Assembly (NCBI RefSeq): GCF_002234575.2
Contig: NZ_CP022464.2
Coordinates: forward strand, 3,286,001 to 3,350,000
Reading direction: 5' to 3'
Source of the DNA: Enterocloster bolteae
Lineage (GTDB): Bacteria > Bacillota > Clostridia > Lachnospirales > Lachnospiraceae
Length of the DNA: 64,000 nt
Part shown: one piece after another, positions 42,085 to 51,208 of the stretch
Layout of the letters: each line of letters begins with the position of its first letter
Position numbering within the stretch: the stretch's first letter is position 1
The notes under the pieces: generated by a model
What the model was told of the DNA's origin: nothing
Databases searched by the model: none
The model's input: only the letters and a program-made list of their open reading frames with translations
Program-made: the position numbers and the translations under genes

Positions 42085-42267
42085 TTAATCTTCAACACTG
42101 ACGATTTCTCTCTTGTTATAAGAACCGCAAGCCTTGCAAACTCTATGAGGCATCATCAGGGCACCGCACTTGCTGCACTTTACCAGATTTGGAGCGCTCA
42201 TCTTCCAGTTTGCTCTACGGCTGTCTCTTCTAGCTTTAGAAGATTTATTCTTTGGACAGATAGACAT
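42085..42267 (-). CDS. rpmF: 50S ribosomal protein L32
   Basis: 60 residues, basic, with the zinc ribbon CSKCG and CKACG near residues 31 and 45 and the typical start MSICPKNKSSKARRDSRRANW. It lies three bases after yceD, its usual partner. Confidence 0.97.
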   Translation of the reverse strand: MSICPKNKSSKARRDSRRANWKMSAPNLVKCSKCGALMMPHRVCKACGSYNKREIVSVED

Positions 42268-42270
42268 GGT

Positions 42271-42798
42271 TTACACCTCCTTCGACTGTTTAAAAATATC
42301 CTGGATAACTGACATCCTTGGGTCAAGTGGCCTATTATCGCAGTCACAAGTCTCATGGTTGAGATTTGTGCCACATCTATCACAGATTCCCTTACAGTCA
42401 TCGCTGCAGAGAACCGCCATAGGCAGGTTCAAGGTTAACTCATTACCAACCAGCTGGTCGATATCCAGTTTATAACCATTTACGTAGGGCTGCTCGTCCA
42501 GGTCTTCCACTCGTTCTTCATCACTCTGGTTCATGTCCAGTTCCTGGTCAATTTCCAGATGGAAAGGAACTCTCACCGGGTCAAGGCATCTGGCACATGG
42601 CATAATCAAAACCAAATCAATGGTTCCCGCTAAAGCCAGCTTCTTATTTCCCCGATTTGTTATCACCAATGACAACGGTCCCTTTTCGGCAATGTCGTAT
42701 ACAGTGTCGGCCAGCCTGAACTGGGTCATCTCAAGCTCAGGCGTATATGTTTTGGACTTTCCCTCAACGGGAAACAGCTCAGATAAGTTAATTAGCAT
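42271..42798 (-). CDS. yceD: YceD/DUF177 family protein
   Basis: 175 residues. CARCLDPVRVPF in the middle and DDCKGICDRCGTNLN near the end are the DUF177 cysteine motifs. The bacterial family accompanies rpmF almost everywhere and is linked to 23S rRNA or large-subunit maturation. TAGGAGGTT precedes the ATG. Confidence 0.92.
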   Translation of the reverse strand: MLINLSELFPVEGKSKTYTPELEMTQFRLADTVYDIAEKGPLSLVITNRGNKKLALAGTIDLVLIMPCARCLDPVRVPFHLEIDQELDMNQSDEERVEDLDEQPYVNGYKLDIDQLVGNELTLNLPMAVLCSDDCKGICDRCGTNLNHETCDCDNRPLDPRMSVIQDIFKQSKEV

Positions 42799-42825
42799 AT
42801 TAACCTCCTAATACGCATCTCTTGC

Positions 42826-42854
42826 ATTATACATACCATTGCACATTTTGTCAA
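42826..42854 (-). promoter_or_regulatory. Consensus promoter of yceD-rpmF
   Basis: TTGACA (42849-42854) and TATAAT (42826-42831), exactly 17 bases apart, 28 bases before the yceD ATG. Full consensus, as expected for a ribosomal protein operon. Confidence 0.9.
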
Positions 42855-42993
42855 CTATATTTCCGTTTTTTTTCCAGAAGTTGTGTACTGTTTTGCATAC
42901 CGGTGTGTACCTGGAGAGTATTGCCGGATTTTGTTATTTATATTATCCGATGTCCTGTCCCAGGCCATTGACCGCCATCCCGGAAACCAGGAC

Positions 42994-43038
42994 AAAAGCC
43001 GGCGTACATGTATTAAAATCACATGTACGCCAGCTTTT
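42994..43038 (-). terminator. Terminator after ackA
   Basis: Eighteen-base arms AAAAGCTGGCGTACATGT and ACATGTACGCCGGCTTTT (one mismatch) around a nine-base loop. The T-runs on both sides would let it work in both directions. Confidence 0.9.
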
Positions 43039-43054
43039 TACCACTCCGTTATAC

Positions 43055-44248
43055 TTATTTCACTAACGCAAGTGTTTCTCTGGCAATTGCCAGCTCCTCG
43101 TTGGTAGGAATAACCAGTACGCTTACCTTGGAATCAGGAGTGGAAATTACGATTTCCTGTCCCCTCTTGGAATTGGCCTCGTCGTCAATTTCAATTCCCA
43201 GGAATCCCAGATACTCGCACACTTTCTTTCTGGTAATCTTGTCATTCTCACCCACGCCTGCGGTGAACGCAATGGCGTCCACACCGCTCATTGCAGCTGC
43301 GTATGCTCCCACGTATTTAGCTACCCGGTAAGCAAATGATTCCAGAGCAACCTCTGCCTTCTTATTGCCGTCATTTGCAGCGTTCTCCACATCGCGGAAG
43401 TCGCTGGAAACACCGGACATACCGTATACGCCGGACTTCTTGTTCAGCACGTTTAACATCTGGTCAATATCCATATTCTCTTTGTGCATGATGAACTGCA
43501 GGGCGCCGGGATCCACATCGCCGCTTCTGGTTCCCATCACAAGTCCCTCCAATGGAGTCAGTCCCATGCTGGTGTCCACGGATTTTCCGTTGAGGACAGC
43601 TGAGATGCTGGAGCCGTTGCCCAGGTGGCAAACCACTGTTTTAAGGGAGTCATAAGGACGTCCAAGAACTTCTGCTGTTCTCTTTGATACATAGCTGTGG
43701 CTTGTCCCGTGGAAGCCGTATCTTCTAACCTTGTATTTCTCATAATACTCGTAAGGAAGTCCGTACAGGTATGCCTTCTCCGGCATGGTCTGGTGGAACG
43801 CTGTATCAAATACACCTACCATGGGTGTGTTGGGCATCAGTTCCTGGCAGGCACGGATGCCGATCAGGTTTGCAGGATTGTGCAGAGGCGCCAAATCGCT
43901 GCACTCTTCAATTGCTTTAACGGCCTCTTCCGTAATCAGGGTAGATGCGGTAAATGCCTCTCCTCCATGAACGATTCTGTGTCCCACTGCCCCTACTTCA
44001 TCCAGGCTCTTAATCACGCCTGTCTTATCATTGGTCAGGGCATCTAATACCATCTGAATGGCCTGGGTATGGGTAGGCATAGGAGAAACCGTTACTTCCT
44101 TCTCTCCTCCTGCCGGCTGATAGGTAATCTGGCTTCCCTCAATACCGATTCTTTCGCAAAGTCCCTTTGCAAGTACAGCCTCTGATGCTGAATTAATCAG
44201 CTGGTACTTTAATGATGAGCTCCCGCAGTTAATAACTAAAATATTCAT
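43055..44248 (-). CDS. ackA: Acetate kinase
   Basis: 397 residues. NCGSSSLKYQLI at the start and the phosphate and adenosine motifs (GHRIVHGG, HLGNGSSI, GTRSGDVDPG) are complete. It makes ATP from acetyl phosphate, the main energy step of acetate fermentation. It follows pta by 24 bases. Confidence 0.97.
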   Translation of the reverse strand: MNILVINCGSSSLKYQLINSASEAVLAKGLCERIGIEGSQITYQPAGGEKEVTVSPMPTHTQAIQMVLDALTNDKTGVIKSLDEVGAVGHRIVHGGEAFTASTLITEEAVKAIEECSDLAPLHNPANLIGIRACQELMPNTPMVGVFDTAFHQTMPEKAYLYGLPYEYYEKYKVRRYGFHGTSHSYVSKRTAEVLGRPYDSLKTVVCHLGNGSSISAVLNGKSVDTSMGLTPLEGLVMGTRSGDVDPGALQFIMHKENMDIDQMLNVLNKKSGVYGMSGVSSDFRDVENAANDGNKKAEVALESFAYRVAKYVGAYAAAMSGVDAIAFTAGVGENDKITRKKVCEYLGFLGIEIDDEANSKRGQEIVISTPDSKVSVLVIPTNEELAIARETLALVK

Positions 44249-44272
44249 TGATATCTCCTCCTTTATTCCGGC

Positions 44273-45268
44273 TTATTCAGCCTGTGCCTGAACGGCCGTA
44301 ATTGCTACTACACCCACAATATCATCTGCACAACAACCCCTGGACAAATCGTTAACCGGCTTTGCGATTCCCTGGGTAACAGGGCCGTAAGCCTCTGCCT
44401 TGGCCAGTCTCTGAACCAGCTTGTATCCGATATTACCGGCATCCAGATCCGGGAACATCAGTACATTTGCCTTGCCTGCCACTTCGCTGCCCGGTGCCTT
44501 GGAGGAAGCAACCTCCGGTACAAGGGCTGCATCTAACTGGAGTTCCCCGTCCAGCTTAAGCTCCGGATAAAGCTCCTTTGCGATTCTGGTGGCTTCCACT
44601 ACCTTGTCCACGTCAGGATGCTTTGCAGAGCCCTTGGTAGAATGGGACAGCATGGCAACCCTTGCTTCCTTCTGTACCAGCAGTTCAAATGAATCAGCAG
44701 ATGATTTGGCGATTGCTGCCAGCTCTTCCGGATTCGGATTCTGGTTCAGTCCTGAATCGGCAAAAATAAAGGTTCCCTCTGCTCCATATTCGCAGTCCGG
44801 AACTACCATGAGGAAGAATGCAGATACCAGCTTTGTGCCTGGTTTTGTTTTGACAATCTGCAGACATGGCCTTAATGTGTCGGCCGTGGAGTGGCAGGCA
44901 CCGGACACCAGTCCGTCTGCATCTCCGTTTTTAATCATAAGACAGCCGTAGTAGGCATAATCGGACATGATGATTTCCTTTGCCTTTTCCGGTGTCATTC
45001 CCTTTGATTTCCTCAGCTCTACAAATAAATCAATATACTCCTGAGTCTTCTCATAGGTCTGAGGATTGATCACTGTTGCTCCTGATACATCCAGTCCCTT
45101 GCTGTGGTCTGCAATATCCTCCGGTGTTCCTATGATGATCAGATTGGCGATGTCCTCTTTTAATATCGTTTCGGCCGCCTCCCAGGTTCTCCTGTCCATA
45201 GACTCTGGCAGTACTATGGTCTTTTTGTCAGCCCTGGCACGAGCTTTAACTAAATCGATAAATCCCAT
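44273..45268 (-). CDS. pta: Phosphate acetyltransferase
   Basis: 331 residues, the short single-domain form. LPESMDRRTWEAA near the start, and GLVSGACHSTADTLRP and the SGxxNxNPxPE-like FADSGLNQNPNPEELA further on, identify it. It turns acetyl-CoA and phosphate into acetyl phosphate for AckA. First gene of the pta-ackA operon. Confidence 0.96.
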   Translation of the reverse strand: MGFIDLVKARARADKKTIVLPESMDRRTWEAAETILKEDIANLIIIGTPEDIADHSKGLDVSGATVINPQTYEKTQEYIDLFVELRKSKGMTPEKAKEIIMSDYAYYGCLMIKNGDADGLVSGACHSTADTLRPCLQIVKTKPGTKLVSAFFLMVVPDCEYGAEGTFIFADSGLNQNPNPEELAAIAKSSADSFELLVQKEARVAMLSHSTKGSAKHPDVDKVVEATRIAKELYPELKLDGELQLDAALVPEVASSKAPGSEVAGKANVLMFPDLDAGNIGYKLVQRLAKAEAYGPVTQGIAKPVNDLSRGCCADDIVGVVAITAVQAQAE

Positions 45269-45311
45269 GATAATTTACCCCTTTCCTTGGTGTATTTAAG
45301 CATACGTCTTT

Positions 45312-45340
45312 ATTATATACTGACAGAATTGGAGATACAA
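45312..45340 (-). promoter_or_regulatory. Promoter of pta-ackA
   Basis: TTGTAT (45335-45340) and TATAAT (45312-45317), 17 bases apart, 44 bases before pta. Confidence 0.65.
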
Positions 45341-45465
45341 GCCGATTTTATCCAAATATTGCACTTTTTCGTATACCTGAGGTCTTTCTGTGTTTATTTT
45401 CCACCTTTTCTGACGGGGCGGCGGGCGGCGATAGCCAAACCGCCTGCCGTGAAGCACAGAAAACA

Positions 45466-45505
45466 CAAAAAATCCGCGGACCATATGATTGCCGGTCCGC
45501 GGATT
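45466..45505 (-). terminator. Terminator of darA
   Basis: Perfect 12-base stem AATCCGCGGACC/GGTCCGCGGATT, 11-base loop, and TTTTTTG on the minus strand, 15 bases after the stop codon. Confidence 0.92.
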
Positions 45506-45519
45506 CAGGTATCTGATGA

Positions 45520-45852
45520 TTAAATTTTCTCGTAACGGTCCACGTTAATCACAAAGATAGTGGCGCCGCCCACATCAACTGTCATGGGCATAGTTGCGTA
45601 ATTTACCATGGTGGTGCCTGATATATAAGGCATGTTGACCGTTAACTTCTGATGCTGTCCGCATTCCTGCTTAATCACATCAATCACTTCCTGTACCTTA
45701 TCATCTTCTGCACCAATCATCAAGGTTGTATTTCCCTTTTTCAGGAAACCTCCTGTGGTGGAAAGTCTTGTAACACTGTAATGATGCTGGGTCAGCTGGC
45801 TTACAACATCATCTTCATTATCATTTCTCACAATTGCATACACTAATTTCAT
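45520..45852 (-). CDS. darA: Cyclic-di-AMP receptor DarA (P-II-like)
   Basis: 110 residues, a P-II-like fold protein (DUF970). MKLVYAIVRNDNEDDVV at the start, RLSTTGGFLKKGNTTLMIG in the middle and VGGATIFVINV near the end match DarA/PstA, which binds cyclic-di-AMP and links it to potassium and TCA-cycle control in Firmicutes. The ATG at 45852 has AAGGAGG; one 15 codons earlier lies before that site. Confidence 0.93.
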   Translation of the reverse strand: MKLVYAIVRNDNEDDVVSQLTQHHYSVTRLSTTGGFLKKGNTTLMIGAEDDKVQEVIDVIKQECGQHQKLTVNMPYISGTTMVNYATMPMTVDVGGATIFVINVDRYEKI

Positions 45853-45992
45853 AAGCTGTACCTCCTTGGCGAGTTTATATACGTTAGTATAGCACATTTT
45901 TCAGTTAAGATCTGTAATTTTTTTGCAAATGTTTCTTAATTCGCCTCATGCACAGTCAAACCCATAAAACAGTACTATCCGTTACCGGTTCA

Positions 45993-47597
45993 TCAGCTCT
46001 GGGCGGCCGGCTTGGTTCCCAGAGTCACCTGCACGTCGTGCTCCACGTATGCCCCGTCCACCAGGGACTGTACTGTGAGTGTAACGGCTGCTCCGCCCTC
46101 ATAGTAGGTGAGCATCTGCTTCAGTTCTTCCATGCTGGTAACGGACTGGCCGTCAAACTTGGTGATAATATCCTTTTCCTTTAAATCAGAGGATGAGGCT
46201 GCTCCGCCCTCCACGATTTTATAGACATAGATTCCCACCGGCATGCCGTACATCTGGGATGTGGCAGCATCAATGTTGGTTCCCTGTATTCCCAGATAGC
46301 CCTGGGCATCCTCGGATACAGCCACACGCGTTTTCTTTGTCATCAGGCTGTTTAAGATATCCTGGGACTTTGAAATCGGAATGGCAAAGCCCATCCCCTC
46401 CACTTCTGTGGAAGCTGTCTTGGCGGCGTTGATGCCGATGACATTTCCGTTTAAATCAATAAGGGCGCCGCCGCTGTTGCCCGGGTTGATAGCTGCATCT
46501 GTCTGGATGAAGGTCCTGTTAATTCCTTTTTCATCTGTAATCTCGCGGTCCAGGGCGCTTACATATCCCACGGTAACGGACTGGCCGTATCCAAGGGCAT
46601 TTCCTATGGCAATGACCTGCTGCCCCACCTTGATATCATCTGAATTGCCCAGAGTGGCCACCTTAATCTTGCTCATGGTATCGGAGGGGATATCCTTTAA
46701 CTGCACTGCGATGATTGCCAGGTCAGATGCTGAATCCGTTCCCTTTACCGCTGCGCTCACATCCTTGTTGTCAACAAATGTAACCTTTAAGTCGGAAGCT
46801 CCGTCCACCACATGGTTATTGGTGGCAATGAGAAGTTCCGTGTCAGTCTGGTTCACAATGATGCCGGAACCGCTGCTCTGGGCTGTATAGGTCTGGGGCA
46901 TTCCGAAGAAATCGCGCTGCTCCACGGTCATGGTATCATTGATGGCCACAATAGACGGCATGGCGTTTTCCACAATGCCCGACACATCGGTAACAGCGGA
47001 TACTGCCGTGGCGCCCTGGTTTGCAGACGCCTGTGCATTGGCCGGTGCCGCCTGTGCTATCTGGTTCTGAGCCTGCGTCCCGGCTAATGTGCCCGCGGTT
47101 CCATATGCGCCTGTGAGCCGGTTCCCCAGGTAATTCACACCTGTCATGACCCCGCCTGATACGGCTCCGAAGAGGACCGCTGCCGCTGTAATTCCTGCCG
47201 CTCTTTTAACAAATCGTCCTTTATTGGAGTGATTGCGCTGCTTATCACCACCTCCCGGATATCCCTGATAAGTATTTCCGCCATAGCAGTCCTGGCGGCG
47301 GGTCTGGCTGCCGTATGAACCGAATGCGGCGTCTGGTCCCTGGGTATGCTGCTCTCGATGCTGCTCTCGGGAATCCTGGCCTTCCTGGGCCTGTGAATAC
47401 CGGGCCTGTGAATACTGACCCTGCGCCTCCTGGCTGCGTGCCTCCGGATCCATTGTCCGGTGTCCTTGCGTATTCTGTCCCTGCCGGTTCCTCTCATCAC
47501 CTGGAATCGTCCAGTTTACGGTTGTTTCAGGTACATCCCTGTGTTCCATATTTTCATTTCCCAAACCATTCATATTTTTATTTTCATTCTCGTACAT
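45993..47597 (-). CDS. HtrA-like serine protease with glutamine-rich cytosolic extension
   Basis: 534 residues. The first 125 are hydrophilic and rich in Gln, Gly, Arg and Tyr (GQYSQARYSQAQEGQ); a membrane helix lies at about 133-157. Then comes an S1C trypsin-like domain with the triad His in NNHVVDG, Asp in DSASDLAII and Ser in INPGNSGGALI, and one PDZ domain (about 430-525). HtrA proteins degrade misfolded proteins on the outer side of the membrane. The ATG at 47597 has AAAGGAGA seven bases upstream; an ATG at 47615 overlaps that site. Such a long repetitive cytosolic part is unusual. Confidence 0.92.
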   Translation of the reverse strand: MYENENKNMNGLGNENMEHRDVPETTVNWTIPGDERNRQGQNTQGHRTMDPEARSQEAQGQYSQARYSQAQEGQDSREQHREQHTQGPDAAFGSYGSQTRRQDCYGGNTYQGYPGGGDKQRNHSNKGRFVKRAAGITAAAVLFGAVSGGVMTGVNYLGNRLTGAYGTAGTLAGTQAQNQIAQAAPANAQASANQGATAVSAVTDVSGIVENAMPSIVAINDTMTVEQRDFFGMPQTYTAQSSGSGIIVNQTDTELLIATNNHVVDGASDLKVTFVDNKDVSAAVKGTDSASDLAIIAVQLKDIPSDTMSKIKVATLGNSDDIKVGQQVIAIGNALGYGQSVTVGYVSALDREITDEKGINRTFIQTDAAINPGNSGGALIDLNGNVIGINAAKTASTEVEGMGFAIPISKSQDILNSLMTKKTRVAVSEDAQGYLGIQGTNIDAATSQMYGMPVGIYVYKIVEGGAASSSDLKEKDIITKFDGQSVTSMEELKQMLTYYEGGAAVTLTVQSLVDGAYVEHDVQVTLGTKPAAQS

Positions 47598-47778
47598 AGC
47601 AAAGTCTCCTTTCATACATTTCTCTATTTTATTTAACTGTAAGGGCTGTTTTTTAATTGCTCTTGCTTTTTACAATTATTAATATAGCCGCCATTTATGG
47701 TGGAATTGTGAAACGATTGTGGAGAATCTGTGTTCTAATTATTATAGATTTATAAACTGAAGATTAACAAATGCCGTC

Positions 47779-47807
47779 TGGACGGAATGGATGTTTGCGG
47801 ATATAAT
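47779..47807 (+). promoter_or_regulatory. Possible promoter of tmcAL
   Basis: TGGACG (47779-47784) and TATAAT (47802-47807), 17 bases apart, 50 bases before the start codon. Confidence 0.5.
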
Positions 47808-47856
47808 GGACATGATAAAATAAAACAGGAACGAATCAGGACAGGAGTAAAGGAAC

Positions 47857-49173
47857 TTGGGACAGCCAGATAGTTTGGAACAGCCGGCAAAGGTAATCGG
47901 CATCATTGCCGAATATAACCCGTTTCACGGCGGACATAAATTTCAAATAGAAGAAGCAAAAAAACGGACCGGCACAGACTGGTGCGTGGCTGCCATGAGC
48001 GGCGATTTTGTACAGAGGGGGGAGCCTGCGGTCTACAGCAAATATCTGCGCACCAGAATGGCCCTTTCCTGCGGCGCGGATCTGGTGGTGGAGCTTCCCT
48101 CCGCCTTTGCGGTCAGCAGCGCGGAGGATTTTGCCGCCTGCGGCGTGGCCCTGCTCACAGGACTGGGGGCAGTGGATGTCCTGTGCTTTGGCAGTGAGGA
48201 CGGGGATATCCGCAGGATTCGGACGGCTGCCGGTATCCTGGCGCAGGAAGGCGGGGACTTTTCCTCACTTCTAAGCATTGGACTGCGAAGCGGCCTCAGC
48301 TGGCCCCAGGCCCGCAGCCAGGCCCTGCTTAAGATGGCGGACAAAGATAAGGATTTTCCTCTGAAGAGAGAAGAAATGGACAAACTCCTGGGCTCCCCCA
48401 ACAATCTCCTGGGAATCGAGTACTGCAAGGCCATCCTGCGCCAGAACAGTCCGCTTATTCCGTTCACCATCCGCCGCCGGGGACAGGGATACCACGACAA
48501 TGGGCTGGAGGGCGGACAGGCTTCAGCCTCAGCCATCCGGCGGACACTTAAAGCCGGGGTGCCATCCGGGGAAGCGGGCCTGTTTCCATATGCAAAACTG
48601 ACGCCTGAGGCCATGACGCACATTCCTCCGGAAATCCGGCCCCTGTACGGCCGGGAGCCTGTCCTGGAGGCCAACGATTTGTCAGAGATACTGAACTTCT
48701 GCCTCCTGTCCCTGAAGCGGGAAGGAACGGATTATACGCAATACGGGGATATGTCGGCGGAAATGGCGCGCCGGCTGGATCACTGCCTTCTCAAACAGGT
48801 CAGCTGGGAAGGCCGTATCGAACAGCTTAAGACACGCCAGTATACCTATACCCGGCTCAGCCGCGCCCTTCTTCACATGGTCCTCGGCCTGACCGATGCC
48901 AGGGTACAGTCCTACAAAGAGGCCGGCCGTGCCCCCTACGCCAGAATCCTGGGGTTCAGGAAAGAGTCTCAGGAACTGCTGGCCCTGGTAAAGCAGAAAA
49001 CCGCCATTCCCTTGATTACCAAGACTGCCGACGCCCCCCGCATTCTCACCGGAACAGCCCTGGACATGTTTTCACAGGACATCTACGCCTCCCATATCCG
49101 TCAGACCCTGCTCTCAAAAAAGCTGGAACAGCCGGTTCGGAATGAATATAACCATCCAATCTGTATTTTATAA
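47857..49173 (+). CDS. tmcAL: tRNA(Met) cytidine acetate ligase TmcAL
   Basis: 438 residues. GIIAEYNPFHGGHKFQI near residue 15 is the nucleotidyltransferase HxGH motif; MSGDFVQRGEPA, SPNNLLGIEY and SASAIRRTL complete the family pattern (formerly DUF795). It uses acetate and ATP to make N4-acetylcytidine at the wobble base of elongator tRNA-Met. The start is TTG at 47857: AAAGGAAC lies just before it and there is no ATG ahead of the conserved start. The pta-ackA genes 3 kb away make the same substrate family, though on the other strand. Confidence 0.93.
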   Translation: MGQPDSLEQPAKVIGIIAEYNPFHGGHKFQIEEAKKRTGTDWCVAAMSGDFVQRGEPAVYSKYLRTRMALSCGADLVVELPSAFAVSSAEDFAACGVALLTGLGAVDVLCFGSEDGDIRRIRTAAGILAQEGGDFSSLLSIGLRSGLSWPQARSQALLKMADKDKDFPLKREEMDKLLGSPNNLLGIEYCKAILRQNSPLIPFTIRRRGQGYHDNGLEGGQASASAIRRTLKAGVPSGEAGLFPYAKLTPEAMTHIPPEIRPLYGREPVLEANDLSEILNFCLLSLKREGTDYTQYGDMSAEMARRLDHCLLKQVSWEGRIEQLKTRQYTYTRLSRALLHMVLGLTDARVQSYKEAGRAPYARILGFRKESQELLALVKQKTAIPLITKTADAPRILTGTALDMFSQDIYASHIRQTLLSKKLEQPVRNEYNHPICIL

Positions 49174-49183
49174 GATAAAAGGC

Positions 49184-49233
49184 AAAATGACAGGCCCCCC
49201 GGATGCAATGCCCGGATGGGGACCTGTCATTTT
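49184..49233. terminator. Bidirectional terminator between tmcAL and the methyltransferase gene
   Basis: AAAATGACAGG/CCTGTCATTTT outer stem with an inner CCCC/GGGG pair, flanked by T-rich sequence on the plus strand and by TTTTGCC on the minus strand. It serves both convergent genes. Confidence 0.85.
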
Positions 49234-49250
49234 ATTTTCATATATATCTG

Positions 49251-50492
49251 CTAATACCAGCTGTCTTTAGTTTTTCCCCCGGACTCCCAAAGCTCCGGAG
49301 CCAGGAGCTCCACCACGGCGGGCTTCACATGCAGGAAATCAGCCAGCTCCCGTATCTGGAGGCCATTGTCCCGTTTCTTCCCCTGACGCACAGCCCGAAT
49401 CAATATATTCTTTGGCGTATGCTCCATATCTATAAATTCCAGTATCTGGGTTCTGTATCCCCTGTATTCCAAAACCTGGGCACGGATGGCATCCGTGTAA
49501 AGGGCTGCCATGCGCTCTTTTATCAGGCCGTATTGGAGTACCGGCCGTAGAAGGCTGTTTTCCATCTGCCCGTTGAGCTCATGCTGGCAGCAGGGAACCG
49601 ATAAAATGACCCTGGCCCCCCAGTTTACCGCCTTTTCCAGGGCATAATCCGTGGCCAGGTCACAGGCGTGGAGGGTGACCACCATGTCCACCTTCTCCAC
49701 TCCCTCAAAGGAGGCAATGTCCCCATGACAAAAGGAAAGTCCCTCATATCCATATTGGCGTCCAAGGCGGCTGCAATGCTCTATGACATCCTCCTTAAGG
49801 TCCAGGCCGACAATCCGCACCGGATATCCCTTCAGTTCCTTCAGATAATAATACATGGCAAAGGTGAGGTATGATTTGCCGCATCCAAAATCAATAATGG
49901 TGGACTCCCGGTCCTGGTCCAGGTTGGGAAGGATATCTTCTATAAACTCCAGGAAACGGTTTATCTGCCTGTATTTGTCATAGCGGCTGTTCACCACCCT
50001 GCCCTCTTTTGTCATGACGCCCAAATCCACCAGAAAGGGAACAGGAATTCCCTCCTCCAGGATATAATGCTTCTTCCGGTTGTGGGACAGCAAAGCAGCG
50101 CGTTCCGGTTCCCGGGAAGCCGGGTTTCCGGCAGGCAAAATCCTGGCCGGCCGCGGACTCTGCTTCACCTTCACAGTCACCTTTCCCTTCCTGCTCACCA
50201 GAATAAGGGCATTTCCAAGACCGGATGCAATCTCCGCCTGGCGGAAGGATCCGTCCAGAAGCCCAGTGACATAATCTGCCGCCTCATCCCGGTCCAGATT
50301 GCGGTGAAATGCCTGCTTTCCCGCCTGTTCCTCCGCCTGGAATACCAGCCTGCCCTTCATGAGCAGAGGCCGGATTCTGGACCTGGAGATTTTGCCGCTG
50401 TCCGTGGGATTGCTCATGAGAATCCGCTCCAGAGATTCATTTAAAAACAGATCCAGCGCCTGTTTGATTTCTTTACATTCTTCCTGATTCAT
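49251..50492 (-). CDS. Class I SAM-dependent methyltransferase
   Basis: 413 residues. The C-terminal half carries a Rossmann methyltransferase with motif I TIIDFGCGKSYLTFA near residue 198, VGLDLKEDVI and VTLHACDLATDYAL; VPCCQHEL follows. The N-terminal 170 residues have no recognised domain. The family occurs widely in Firmicutes and is possibly an RNA methylase; the substrate is unknown. It starts nine bases after the HAD gene. Confidence 0.82.
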   Translation of the reverse strand: MNQEECKEIKQALDLFLNESLERILMSNPTDSGKISRSRIRPLLMKGRLVFQAEEQAGKQAFHRNLDRDEAADYVTGLLDGSFRQAEIASGLGNALILVSRKGKVTVKVKQSPRPARILPAGNPASREPERAALLSHNRKKHYILEEGIPVPFLVDLGVMTKEGRVVNSRYDKYRQINRFLEFIEDILPNLDQDRESTIIDFGCGKSYLTFAMYYYLKELKGYPVRIVGLDLKEDVIEHCSRLGRQYGYEGLSFCHGDIASFEGVEKVDMVVTLHACDLATDYALEKAVNWGARVILSVPCCQHELNGQMENSLLRPVLQYGLIKERMAALYTDAIRAQVLEYRGYRTQILEFIDMEHTPKNILIRAVRQGKKRDNGLQIRELADFLHVKPAVVELLAPELWESGGKTKDSWY

Positions 50493-50501
50493 GTCCAGCT
50501 C

Positions 50502-51137
50502 CTAATCCAGAAGTTTCTTTGCAAGGGCGGTGAGCTGGCTTAATGACTCGATGGTGCCAACCGGCCGCTCTGCCCTGCCAAAACCATATGCCGCGTGTAC
50601 AAAGGGAATCCCGGCCGCGCCGGCCGCTTCCTCATCCATATGGGTATCACCTACATAAAAGCAGCGTTCCAGATGGTTTCTCTGCACCACCATGCGGATA
50701 TTATCTCCCTTTGGAAGTCCGGTATTGCCGTAGCACTCAATATCACGGACGTATTCCCGGAGGCCGCAGCTCTCCAGCAGCACCTCAATATATCCGCTCT
50801 GGCAGTTGCTGACAATGTACAGGCCATACTGGCGGCTGAGGCACGCCATGATCTCCCTGGTCTCCGGATACAGGACTCCCGGATGTGACAGCAGGTAATG
50901 GTTCTCATAGGTCATGCACTCCTCCATCACCTTCCTGCACTCCTCCTGGGACAGCCCCGGAAACAGCGTCTTTCCAATATCCATCATGGTCTTTCCCATA
51001 TTGTCATACATATCCCGGGCCGTGATCCTGACTCCCAGATGAGGGTAACGGGCCAGCACCTCATTCCAGGATTCAGCCACCTGGGCCGCCGAATCCCACA
51101 GCGTACCGTCCACGTCAAACAATATCCCTTTATTCAT
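50502..51137 (-). CDS. HAD-superfamily hydrolase
   Basis: 211 residues. Motif I ILFDVDGTLWDS near residue 4, motif II VSNCQSG, and motif III/IV YVGDTHMDEEAA mark a phosphatase of the Gph/PGP type with an alpha-helical cap. Substrate unknown. The ATG at 51137 is directly before the conserved start; earlier in-frame ATGs (51149, 51161, 51206) would add a non-conserved tail. Confidence 0.85.
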   Translation of the reverse strand: MNKGILFDVDGTLWDSAAQVAESWNEVLARYPHLGVRITARDMYDNMGKTMMDIGKTLFPGLSQEECRKVMEECMTYENHYLLSHPGVLYPETREIMACLSRQYGLYIVSNCQSGYIEVLLESCGLREYVRDIECYGNTGLPKGDNIRMVVQRNHLERCFYVGDTHMDEEAAGAAGIPFVHAAYGFGRAERPVGTIESLSQLTALAKKLLD

Positions 51138-51208
51138 ACCCACTACCATTCCTTTCCCATCCATATTCGCAGGCTTTGGCTCTGAAGCCATACAGCACTT
51201 GTGCACCC

